Source: Heliocidaris erythrogramma
Taxonomy: Eukaryota > Echinodermata > Echinoidea > Camarodonta > Echinometridae
Length of the DNA: 64,000 bases
Assembly: GCA_025617745.1 (NCBI GenBank)
Contig: CM046853.1
Span: forward strand, 1,918,873 to 1,982,872
Reading direction: 5' to 3'
The translations under genes were made by a program, and so were the position numbers. The notes below the pieces were generated by a model. That model searched no databases. It was not told where the DNA came from and saw only the letters and a list, made by a program, of their open reading frames with translations. This document shows positions 31,681 through 42,100 of this stretch, piece by piece. How positions within the stretch are numbered: position 1 is the first letter of the stretch; every line of letters begins with the position of its first letter.

Positions 31681-31722
<42 letters not shown>
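31446..31722. repeat. Two (TA)n tracts around a 165-bp insert
   Basis: (TA)n at about 31459-31514 and 31684-31722. The insert between them is the segment with the hammerhead-like core. Open frames of alternating Tyr/Ile here are artefacts of (TA)n. Confidence 0.85.
31572..31603 (-). ncRNA. Hammerhead-ribozyme-like core
   Basis: On the - strand: CUGAAGA (CUGANGA), stem-loop A-GGCC-AAAUGA-GGCC, GAAA, then GCUUGG. This reproduces the order of the conserved core between stems I, II and III. Stem III would have to be very short or formed between two molecules through the palindrome AGCU. Similar motifs are known in repeats of Penelope-like elements. Catalysis is not shown. Confidence 0.35.
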
Positions 31723-31729
<7 letters not shown>

Positions 31730-34644
31730 GAAAGGAAATGAGAGAATAACTTGCGTAACTTAAATCAAAGTTCCCAGAGACTTAGAGCTTCGAAAGGGGG
31801 TCCCCACTATACCCGCCCATAAATTTTCTATGTCATTACAAAGGCCAACACAAGCTTCATTTAAGACAAGTGATTTTTATCTCAATCAAAGAAAACAGGA
31901 GCTATGCAACCAAAATGACGTCCCAATATACCCAACTGCAAAGCAAGTTAACACATCGCGTTACATTGTAAAACAGTCGATGTGAGATTGAGGTTGTAAT
32001 TTGAATATTTCCACTTATGAAACGAGTTAAAAATGATGAAAATAATAGAACATGAGAGTATTTATTATACGCGATATCAAGTGGGAAAACACAGGAGGCC
32101 AACCAAAATGACACAGGAGGCCAACCAAAATGACATCCCTTTATACCCAACTGCAAAGCATGTTAACACTTCACGATACAATGTGAAATAGTCAATGGGA
32201 GATTGCGGTTGTAATTTGAATATATCCACTCATGAAACGAGTAAAAATGATGAAAATATTAGAACATGATAGTATTTATTATACACGAGATATCAAGTGG
32301 GAAAACACAGGAGGCCAACCAAAATGACACAGGAGGCCAACCAAAATGACATCCCTTTATACACAACTGCAAAGTATGTTAACACTTCACGTTGCGTTGT
32401 AAAACAGTCAATGGGAGATTGAGGTTGTAATTTGAATGTTTCAACATATAAAACGAGTAAAAATGAACAAAATACTTAGTAGTAGATCATAAAAGCATTT
32501 ATTATAAGAGCTGTAATAGGAAAACAAAGGAGGCTAACCAAAATGACACAGGAGGCCAACCAAAATGACATCCCTTTATACACAACTGCAAAGCATGTTA
32601 ACACTTCACGATACAATGTGAAATAGTCAATGGGAGATTGCGGTTCTAATTTGAATATATCCACTAATGAAACGAGTAAAAATGATGAAAATAATAGAAC
32701 ATGATAGTATTTATTATACACGATATATCAAGTGGGAAAACACAAGGAGGCCAACCAAAATGACGCAGGAGGCCAACCAAAATGACATCCCTTTATACAC
32801 AACTGCAAAGCATGTTAACACTTCACGATACAATGTGAAATACTCAATGGGAGATTGAGGTTGTAATTTGAATATATCCACTTACGAAACGAGTAAAAAT
32901 GATGAAAATAATAGAACATGAGAGTATTTATTATACGCGATATCAAGTGGGAAAACACAGGAGGCCAACCAAAATGACATCCCTTTATACCCGATTGCAA
33001 AGCATGTTAAAACTTCACGATACAATGCGAAATAGTCAATGGGAGATTGTGGTTCTAATTTGAATATATCCACTAATGAAACGAATAAAATTGATGAAAA
33101 TAATAGAACATGAGAGTATTTATTATACGCGATATCAAGTGGGAAAACACAGGAGGCCAACCAAAATGACGCAGGAGGCCAACCAAAATGACATCCCTTT
33201 ATACACAACTGCAAAGTATGTTAACACTTCACGTTGCATTGTAAAACAGTCAATGGGAGATTGAGGTTGTAATTTGAATGTTTCAACATATAAAACGAGT
33301 AAAAATGAACAAAATACTTAGTAATAGATCATAAAAGCATTTATTATAAGAGCTGTAATAGGAAAACAAAGGAGGCTAACCAAAATGACACAGGAGGCCA
33401 ACCAAAATGACATCCCTTTATACACAACTGCAAAGCATGTTAACACTTCACGATACAATGTGAAATAGTCAATGGGAGATTGCGGTTCTAATTTGAATAT
33501 ATCCACTAATGAAACGAATTAAAAATGATGAAAATAATAGAACATGATAGTATTTATTATACACGATATATCAAGTGGGAAAACACAAGGAGGCCAACCA
33601 AAATGACGCAGGAGGCCAACCAAAATGACATCCCTTTATACACAACTGCAAAGCATGTTAACACTTCACGATACAATGTGAAATACTCAATGGGAGATTG
33701 AGGTTGTAATTTGAATATATCCACTTACGAAACGAGTAAAAATGATGAAAATAATAGAACATGAGAGTATTTATTATACGCGATATCAAGTGGGAAAACA
33801 CAGGAGGCCAACCAAAATGACGCAGGAGGCCAACCAAAATGACATCCCTTTATACCCGATTGCAAAGCATGTTAAAACTTCACGATACAATGCGAAATAG
33901 TCAATGGGAGATTGTGGTTGTAATTTGAATGTTTCAACATATAAAACGAGTAAAAATGAACAAAATACTTAGTAATAGATCATAAAAGCATTTATTATAA
34001 GAGCTGTAACAGGAAAACAAAGGAGGCTTACCAAAATGACACAGGAGGCCAACCAAAATGACACAGGAGGCCAACCAAAATGACATCCCTTTATACCCGA
34101 TTGCAAAGCATGTTAAAACTTCACGTTGCATTGTAAAACAGTCAATGTGAGATTGAGGTTGTAATTTGAATATATCCACTTATGAAACGAGTAAAAATGA
34201 TGAAAATATTAGAACATGTAGTATTTATTATACACGAGATATCAAGTGGGAAAACACAGGAGGCCAACCAAAATGACACAGGAGGCCAACCAAAATGACA
34301 TCCCTTTATACACAACTGCAAAGCATGTTAAAACTTCACGATACAATGTGAAATAGTCAATGGGAGATTGAGGTGGTAATTTGAATATATTCGCTTATGA
34401 AACGAGTAAAAATGATGAAAATAATAGAACACGATAGTATTTATTATACACGAGATATCAAGTGGGAAAACACAGGAGGCCAACCAAAATGACATCCCTT
34501 TATACCCGATTGCAAAGCATGTTAAAACTTCACGATACAATGTGAAATAGTCAATGGGAGATTGAGGTTGTAATTTGAATATATCCACTCATGGAACGAG
34601 TAAAAAAAAATGTTCAAAATAATATAAACAAAGGAAATCATTTT

Positions 34645-35150
34645 CCAACTGTCTGTTGGTTTTCAAAATTATTAATATAATGGCCCCAAATTATCTAAAA
34701 TCACTTATTACTCATCGTACCTTTAACTATTGTACTCGCTATTCACAAAATTCTCTTCTCGACATCCCATTCCCTAAAACTGAGTTCAAAAAAAGATCAT
34801 TCTCATACAAAGCAAGCACCCTATTCAACAAACTTCCTTTTTCAATTCAAACCACAAAATCTATCAATTGTTTTAAGCGCGGATGCAAATTGGCCAAACA
34901 TTTATTATAATATAATTTCCTCTGTCGTAATCATTCTTCGCATTTTAATTGTTATGTTTACTTTGTTATTTTGTATTTTATATGATGTCACATAATTATG
35001 TTAATGTTTATTTTTGCTTTGTTTTGTTTTGTTTTGTTGTATAATAATGTGTATATTAATGTCCTAGAGGGCGTGCTTGTAAAGCAGTTTTTTAACTGAA
35101 TGCACCTACCCTCTATTTTAAATAAAACATGAATAAATAAATAAATAAAT
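34645..35150 (+). mobile_element. LINE tail inserted in the right foldback arm
   Basis: 506 bp, ending in (AAAT)n. The frame to about 34910 encodes a reverse-transcriptase C-terminal tail: NIMAPNYLKSLI, TRYSQNSLLDIPFPKTEFKK, FSYKASTLFNKLPFSIQ, then stop. The left arm has the uninterrupted sequence at 24573/24574, which fixes both borders. Confidence 0.85.
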
Positions 35151-35324
35151 AGAAACGTAAGTATTCATTGTACTCAAATCACATCCGATACTTTCTGTTT
35201 CAACAAACATTTTTTTTTTAATGAGAAGAGAGAAAAAAAAATCGGGGAAAAAAGAGAAGATCCATGTTACCCCGCGTCCCCCGTCCCCCCCCCCCCCCCC
35301 CCCCCCCCCTTCAAAAAAAAAATA

Positions 35325-35397
35325 TGTCTGGAGATTCGAACCCACGGTCTTCCAATTACTAATGCACTTCGTCTTAACCTTTGTAGCTACGCTCACT
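35325..35397 (-). other. tRNA-Ser-like Pol III promoter in right arm
   Basis: Inverted copy of the left-arm segment: AGATTCGAACC (B box reversed) at about 35332-35342 and TCGTCTTAACCTTTG further on (reversed A-box side, one base changed from the left arm). Confidence 0.65.
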
Positions 35398-35561
35398 ACA
35401 CACTAAATTCTGCGGAAATAAAGGTTATATCCGAAAAGTTTCAGCGCAAGCTTATCTGCGCATGCGTATATACATATTCATAGTTTGTATTCTCATGAAT
35501 ATTAATGAGATTCCGCCATTGTCATTTTGGTTGGCCTCTTTAAGTGTCTACCCAAAATCGC

Positions 35562-37055
35562 AGGTGATCTATAGTATGAGAGGCTGGCGGGTATTTTCTT
35601 ATTGAATGGAGGAAAATACATTTATGTAATTCTATCTTTGAGAACATGCCAATTTATAACAAATTTATTTTTTCGAATATGATCCTTCCAAATTACGTAA
35701 CTTTAATGGCATGAAGTATCTTTACAGGCAAAATTTTGACAATTTATCAATCAATATTTATCAGTGATCTCAATTATGGCACTTCATAGACAAGATTATT
35801 GCATGTACCTCATTGCATTGCACTGCATGCATTGTCTGCAAGAAACAGCTGCCTGGATTAAATTAATGGAGTGAGAATAGGTAAATATCTTTGAGATTGC
35901 TGTAAGATGAATAACTTAGACGCCGAATATTAGGTTTACAACAATAAATAGAGGTTTGTTGAAACTGTGCTGATACTCCAACTTAAGTCTGTAAAAAGAC
36001 AAGTGGGTTGGCTTGTTTGTTTGTTGTTGTTTTGTTTTGTTTTGTTTTTTTTTTTTTGGGGGGGTGGCTTATCTGAAGATAAGCTTGTATATAAGGGGGG
36101 AGAGAGATCTTGCAAGGCAAGTATGCCAGGGCACGGGCCTCTTAGTATGCAAAAAGTTACGGGGTTATCATGAAATATTTTTAAAATAAGTCCCCCCCCC
36201 TTTCAGTTTCACTCTGCACGGTATCGGTTTATTGCGTGCAATGCTATGGGGACTCCGGGGGGGGGGGGGGGGGGTCACTCACCATATTACGTGCTGCGCA
36301 ACCGCGTCCACAAAAAGCGTCGAAAAGTGTCTAGCCTTTTAAGGCGTCAACGTTTTCCTTTAAAAAGGGGTGTTTTTCAGCTTCAATCGCCGTTTAGAGA
36401 ACTAAATAACAAATTCAGTCTTCGACATAAAATTTAGAACATATATTGCATGTTATGATAATCCTTAACTCTGCTTTTCATCTGATTTTACAAATGGTTA
36501 ATTCTCATTTTACTTCCTAAATATGATATTACTAAAAGTTCATCTGTAGTCTATATGTACTCGAAAAGCGTTATTTTTTTGTTTTTCTGCTTAATAGGGG
36601 TTATTTATTTTAATCACCATTAAGGGTATTGTACTTGGTACCATAATAATTTATACGCCACTTAGGGTATTTTTAGGTGGTGTGATGACCTTGTTGACGC
36701 CATTTAGGGTATGTTTTTCCGATGTTACGCCGTATAGGGGTACAAATTAGACTTTGTGCAATACGCCATGTAGGGTCCATTTTTGAAGTTTGTGTGGATG
36801 CACTTGGGTAGCACATTTTTCTGTGAGTGACCACGCCACCCTCTCCCCCTCAAAAGACACACGCAAGTCTGTGCGTAGTACACACTGAATGAGAGGGGAC
36901 TTATTCCACGATTAGGCCAAAGTTCAACTAAAAAAAAAAATCAAACATACCATTGTCAACCAATCAGGATCATGTATGTTGAATATGCGTTTAATATTTG
37001 AGTTGGTTGTAAACTGTTAAAGTTAAACTAATAATATCTTTTTAATAAAAGGGTC
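35562..37055. other. Spacer right of the foldback element
   Basis: Host flank with no gene seen. 36000-36070 is T/G-rich. 36250-36840 may be one repeat element bounded by G-run-GTCACTCAC and GTGAGTGAC-C/T-rich ends. Confidence 0.45.
36250..36850. repeat. Element with CGCCATTTAGGGTA iterons
   Basis: Ends are mirror words: G19 then GTCACTCAC on the left, GTGAGTGAC then C-rich on the right. Inside, about 36610-36775, a degenerate motif CGCCATTTAGGGTA occurs four to five times at 45-55 bp spacing (CGCCACTTAGGGTAT, CGCCATTTAGGGTAT, CGCCGTATAGGGGTAC, CGCCATGTAGGGTCC). Confidence 0.5.
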
Positions 37056-37235
37056 CAGGGGGTCGTTTCATCAAACCGTCATAACGACAAGATCAGCGAC
37101 ATCTCGACACTGTCGCTCAACTTGTCCGCTAAATGTTTCACAAAGTCGTGAAACAGTTTGTCAGGTCCATGACATTTCCGTAGATCGCCGACAAGAGATA
37201 TGACTGTCATGTTGATTTGATGAAACGACCCCCAG
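37056..37235. mobile_element. MITE, CAGGGG-CGTTTCAT family, copy 1
   Basis: Left end CAGGGGGTCGTTTCATCAAA; right end TTTGATGAAACGACCCCCAG reversed. Inside, ATAACGACAAGATC and related words pair across a 180-bp hairpin. Inserted next to a GGGTC-rich patch. Confidence 0.75.
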
Positions 37236-37600
37236 GCCCCCCCTTTATGTGCACTTCAGAAAAATAACTCTGGGAGTGATAGAGGTGCCTCATGAATAGC
37301 TTTTGTTTCCCCCTTTAAAAAGAATACTTCCACCTGGATATCATGGAATGCACCATTAGTGCATAATTGAATAATGATTACATGACATTCATGAGCACAT
37401 ATCGAATATTAGTGTCAGTGGGTTTTAGAATTTAGTACAGATGACCTTTATCTGCTCATGCTCAGATTGCATCTCCGAAGTGGCTTATTAACTTGAGCCT
37501 AGGTAATGATGACGTTTTAGAATATGTTGTGTTTACTTCATTTCTTTTACTGCTTTGAATTATTTTATTTTTCTTTCATTTTTGTTGTTTTTTAGGATTC

Positions 37601-37994
37601 TAGGACAACTACTCCCTGGACAAGTACCCCTCTCGGACAATTACCCTCCAGGACAACTACCCCCAGGACAATTATCCCCCAGGATAACTACCCCCCAGGA
37701 CAACTACCCCCAGACAACTACCCCCAGACAATTACCCCCCCCTGGGACCCCCCTCCTCCTGGACAGAATCTGGGGGGGGGGGGTATCGGGGTAATTTTTT
37801 CCTGTTTGGGGGGGGGGGTAATATCCAGGGGGTAGTTGTCGGGGGGGGGGGGTAGTTGTCCTGGGGGTAGTTGTCCTGGGAGTAGTTGTCCTGGGGGGGG
37901 GGGGGTAATTGTCCTGGAGGGTAGTTGTCCTGGGGGGTAGTTGTCCAGGGGGGGGTAGTTCCAGGGGGTAATTGCCTAGGGGGTAGTTATCCGG
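37601..37994. repeat. Palindromic G/C-rich minisatellite 2
   Basis: Same design as the array at 29.8 kb: about nine GGACAACTACCCCC-type units, a short loop near 37755-37775, then about twelve inverted GGGGGTAGTTGTCCT units. G runs up to 13. Confidence 0.9.
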
Positions 37995-39023
37995 ATACCA
38001 TCATATGGTTATTTAGACCCTGATTATTATTGAATAGAATGAGAAAAAATTAGACCTACCCCATGTTTTGTAAAACAAAAATGAGTTAGTCTAATAATTA
38101 TTGTGTTCCCTATGTTGGTGAATTTTAAGTGCTTTTTTTTATTTTCTAAAAATAAATGGGTCTTTTGGTATGTTTATTGTTAAATTTTGTTTATATCTTC
38201 TTGTCTTGATCATATGAATCATATTTTGTAGTTAGAATACTCTCTTGACAAGCAGGCCCAGACTCCAGAGATGAACTTGAAATGAGTCTACTCTGTTGAA
38301 ATTACTCTGGAATCAAGAAATAAATATGAGATATAGCCTTTGTACCATATTTTCCCTATGAGTTAGATGTTATTTGTAGCATATATGTAATTTGATTGTT
38401 ATAAATAATTTAAATATATGTAATCATATCATATGATTATATTTATTTTCTACAAATGATATGTAGAAAATGTCTTTGGATTCAATTTGGATCAATTCTC
38501 CCATTTCGTAGGTAGAACCCCCCCTCCCACCGTAGATATTACTGATGAAATCTTTGACTTTTTGTGTTTTTTGTTGCTGTTCTTGTTATGAGAAGCATTA
38601 CCAAACTGTTTTCTTTTTGTGGATGTAGTGATTAATATTACCCGCTTTAACTAATCTTTCAATTTTTCACGCTGGCCCCACAACCCTTTGATGAGAAGGC
38701 ATTATGCATTTTCCCCAACTTTCTTACACCCTACCTTGACAGTGGATTGTAATTGTTCCCTCTTACCGTTCACCTTTTTGCTAACATTGTAGAGTATTTT
38801 CAATTCATACCCCTCTTCTCCCTTCCCACCCCTGCCCACTTCTATTTAATGAAGGCCTTGGTTGTACATGGTTGAACTTGGGAGAGTAAAGCATACTCAA
38901 TCTGAATAGTTACAAAAAAAAAGTGTCTTGTGCAAGCTATATGACGTTGGATTTCTTTTCTTTCTATATATAGACTTCTTCCCAACTAATTGTTGATCAA
39001 ATTATGTGGAATTTCCATTAGAA
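37995..39023 (+). promoter_or_regulatory. 5' flank of the LRR-glycohydrolase gene
   Basis: No coding exon seen. A TATATATAG run at 38966-38974 could be an acceptor of a 5' UTR exon or a TATA-like element. An ATG at 39004 opens a five-codon uORF (stop TAG) that ends eight bases before the main start at 39024. Confidence 0.35.
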
Positions 39024-39128
39024 ATGGGGAATGTTCAACTCCAAGTGAATGACTTTACACCAGTGCGGCCAGATGAGAGGAGAGAACTGAAGCTTACTAG
39101 GAAGTTAACCAGTGCAGATTATCAGAAG
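39024..39128 (+). CDS. LRR-glycohydrolase exon 1
   Basis: 35 codons, MGNVQLQVNDFTPVRPDERR and ELKLTRKLTSADYQK, donor GTGAGT. The ATG at 39024 is chosen because the upstream ATG (39004) hits TAG after five codons. Confidence 0.8.
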
Positions 39129-42100
39129 GTGAGTGTTCAGGGAGGAAAGTTTGAGGAATCTTTTTTACTGGAAACTATAGAATGTTAATAGAAGAAAATA
39201 TTGAAAGTTTATTTTTTGTATTTACTTTTTTAAAGACCGATCCCCAAGTTTTTATAAACAACTTTATATCAAGATTTGATGCTAGGCGTACATCTATTGT
39301 TACATTTATATAAGAATGGGACTTTTTAACCCAAATATAGAATTCAGATCATATTCATTTTTAACTCAAAGAGATATATTTTGCCAGAAGTATCTTATTC
39401 TTCTCCCACCCTAAGAAAGAAGACATTTTGTCTGTATAGTATTTTTTGTTCTTCACATTTCAAGGAATAATAATGAAATTATGCAAGATGTTATCTTCTA
39501 TTTACTACCCAAAGATTTCATCACATTTTGTGTGGGTATGGGTGCGTGTGTGTGTGTGTGTGTGTTGGGGGAGGGGTGTATTTCTTTCATTATCTTCCAG
39601 TTCAATTTAACAATTTTATCATATTGTTCAATATAGCATGTAGCTGGTGAGGTTTTAGAAGGAGCTTTGACTGAGTTACCATGGGCCCTGGTTGACTCCA
39701 TCTCTCTCTTTGAACACATGGATGTAAGCTTCAACCACTTATCAACCATTCCACCAGAGATACCACTCCGTCTCCCGCATCTCTCTTACCTCAACCTGAG
39801 TCATAACCGCATCCCTGCTCTACCTGATAGCTTCTCTCTTCTTTTTCATCTTAAGACACTACTCATCAACCACAATGAACTTGAACATCTCCCAGATTCC
39901 TTCATCCATCTGGTGAAGCTTGAAAAACTTGATCTGTCAAGCAACAGACTAAAGTCTTTACCAGAGAATATAGGGGTTATGGAATCGTTGCATAAGTTGA
40001 ATGTCATGGACAATGCATTAACACTGTTGCCGTCAACTCTTGGGAAGTCTACCACGATAGAAGTGTTGTTGGCATCCAACAATAAATGTGCATCACCACC
40101 TCAGAATGTGTGTGATGAGGGATCGGAAAAGACACTGCAGTTTCTCAGGAAGCAGTCTGAAAATGGTTACATTCCCAAGAAAAGCAATAATGGAAATGTC
40201 TTTAAAAGATGTAGAGGTAAGTATATGTTTCTTTGTTGTATCACATGATGTTTTCGAAGACTGTGATACAATTATTGAATATGTCAGCAGACACTTCCCT
40301 TCACCTTTATCAACCTTAGTTGCTGTAAGTATTTGGCGTCACCTATGCCTGGGAGGCGGCAAGCGAACTGAATCACTGTAACCCTCGGGTCTCTCCTCCC
40401 GCTATAACTGATTGGGATGTGCAGGTGTACTACTACACCAGGGTTTCTCATAGACCCCGTTCTCATCACATTTCCTAAACTGGTTTCCACTAAACCAGTT
40501 TTCAAAACCAGTTTAGAAGATCGCTTCATTAGCATTCACATTACGCTCCCCTGAACTGGTTTCCAAAACCACTTCACCGAAAGTGATCTTGTTGCTATGG
40601 GAACACTCTAAGCGGGGTCAAATGTTTCGCATGGAATTTGAAACCGTTGAGCGTTACGTAGATTAGCGCGGGATCGCTATCGCAGCTGCATGCATGCAGC
40701 GCATGCACGCAATCCGCACATGTGTCCATGTAGCGTATATCGTATACCGCGTGCACAATAGTACTTCCGGGTGAAGATTGGTTTCCGAAGAACGGTTGTG
40801 TCCACATTATCCCATTAAAACCAGTTTAATGATGAAAGTGGTCTTGAAAACCACATCGCGAGGTGGTTTTCAAAACTGGTTTCCAAGACCACTTAAGATC
40901 GCTTCCAAAACCACTTTGAGTGTTCTCATTACACCCCAAACTGGTTTCCACTAAACTGGTTTCCACTAAACTGGTTTCCACTAAACTGGTTTCCACTAAA
41001 CTAGTTTAAGGATGTAGATGAAAACGGGGTCATAGGTTTATGAGTCCAGATGACAATTTATGGCCATTGCAAAAGGGAATATCATTATCACCACCACATT
41101 AGATTGATAAGTTCTTGGAGGTATGAACAAAGGAATTTTACAGTCATTTCCTGAATTAGGAGTGGAATCTGCTTATAAACCATATTTCATATCAATAAAC
41201 TTCTTTAATCTTTCCGTTTAGTCAAAAGAGACAGGAAACATTTTTATCTGTAGTTTTGACAGCAAACCTTTTATTTCACCATGCCTCCATTAAATTACAA
41301 TGCCTCCATCTCTTACAAATGATGATATTTAAGGTTTGGTATATTTCATCATGCCATATTTTCTTTGTATTATATATATCAGGGGATGTATTGCAGTCGC
41401 GTGTTGCTAATCCACAGTGTGCACAAGCACAGTATGCTCAAGAGCTTACGGAGACAACCAATACCAAGAGCCGCATCCGCACCCCTCTAAGGCCACCTCC
41501 AGGGGCTACTACTTTGGAAGCAGATGAACTAATGGATAAGGTAGTTGGTAAGTGTTCTCTATTAATAATAGGTGCAGGGTAAGATGTTAAGATAATAACT
41601 TTTTAAGGTAGATGATTCTAAACCAGATGATTTAATGAGGCCTGTAAGTTTAAAAAATAATCATGCATTATGATACAAATCAGATTTTGCTGTCAAGAAT
41701 GTTCCATCCTATTATAGGAAGAAAGAATGAATGAATCGATGAATGAATGAAAAGTGCACCAAATTCTATTTTGAGAGAATATATAATACCAATAGAATGT
41801 GATGTAACATTACAATCCTGTGTGTATTTCTTTATTTAGATTGTCATAAAAGTGACTAATCTCCTGAGCAGTGTCTCACGAAACCATCATAAGACATCCC
41901 ATTGAAACGTGTGTATTAAGATTAAAATGCGTTTCAATGGGATTTCGGCGATCTTGTACATCACAGTTTCATGAAACGATGCCCTGATTTGATAATTTCC
42001 CTAATATTCACTATTGCTAGGTCTGTTGTATGGTGCTGCTATTGGTGATGCAGTGGGTCTGTGTACTGCTTGGATGACTCGGGATGAATGCAGGTTTCAT

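Larger units (their letters stand above)
24152..35552. mobile_element. 11.4-kb foldback (TU/FB-like) transposon
   Basis: Both ends read inward GGTAGACACTTAAAGAGGCC with a single difference over the first ~130 bp. The flanks CAACATCGC (24143-24151) and CAAAATCGC (35553-35561) are a 9-bp target duplication with one mismatch. The arms (left to about 27540, right from about 31850) are inverted copies. Each has an outer unique domain (tRNA-like segment, then G/C homopolymer) followed by an inner domain of tandem satellite units. The 4.3-kb core holds retroelement debris and no recognised transposase. Known parallel: Drosophila FB elements (long inverted repeats of tandem sub-repeats, 9-bp target duplications) and sea-urchin TU elements. 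Family membership is inferred from architecture only. Confidence 0.88.
31850..35552 (-). repeat. Foldback element, right inverted arm
   Basis: Mirror of the left arm. Segments such as 34328-34588 translate to the same string as left-arm 24629-24889, and 32476-32721 the same as 26909-27154. It is longer than the left arm because a LINE tail is inserted at 34645-35150. Confidence 0.9.

Noticed and set aside
31384..31763. Open frames with long Tyr/Ile alternation.
   Set aside because: They are translations of (TA)n microsatellite.
24152..35552. Polinton, Helitron or LTR element as explanation of the large inverted structure.
   Set aside because: No polymerase, integrase, Rep/helicase or LTR pattern is seen. 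Long inverted satellite arms and a 9-bp target duplication fit foldback elements better.
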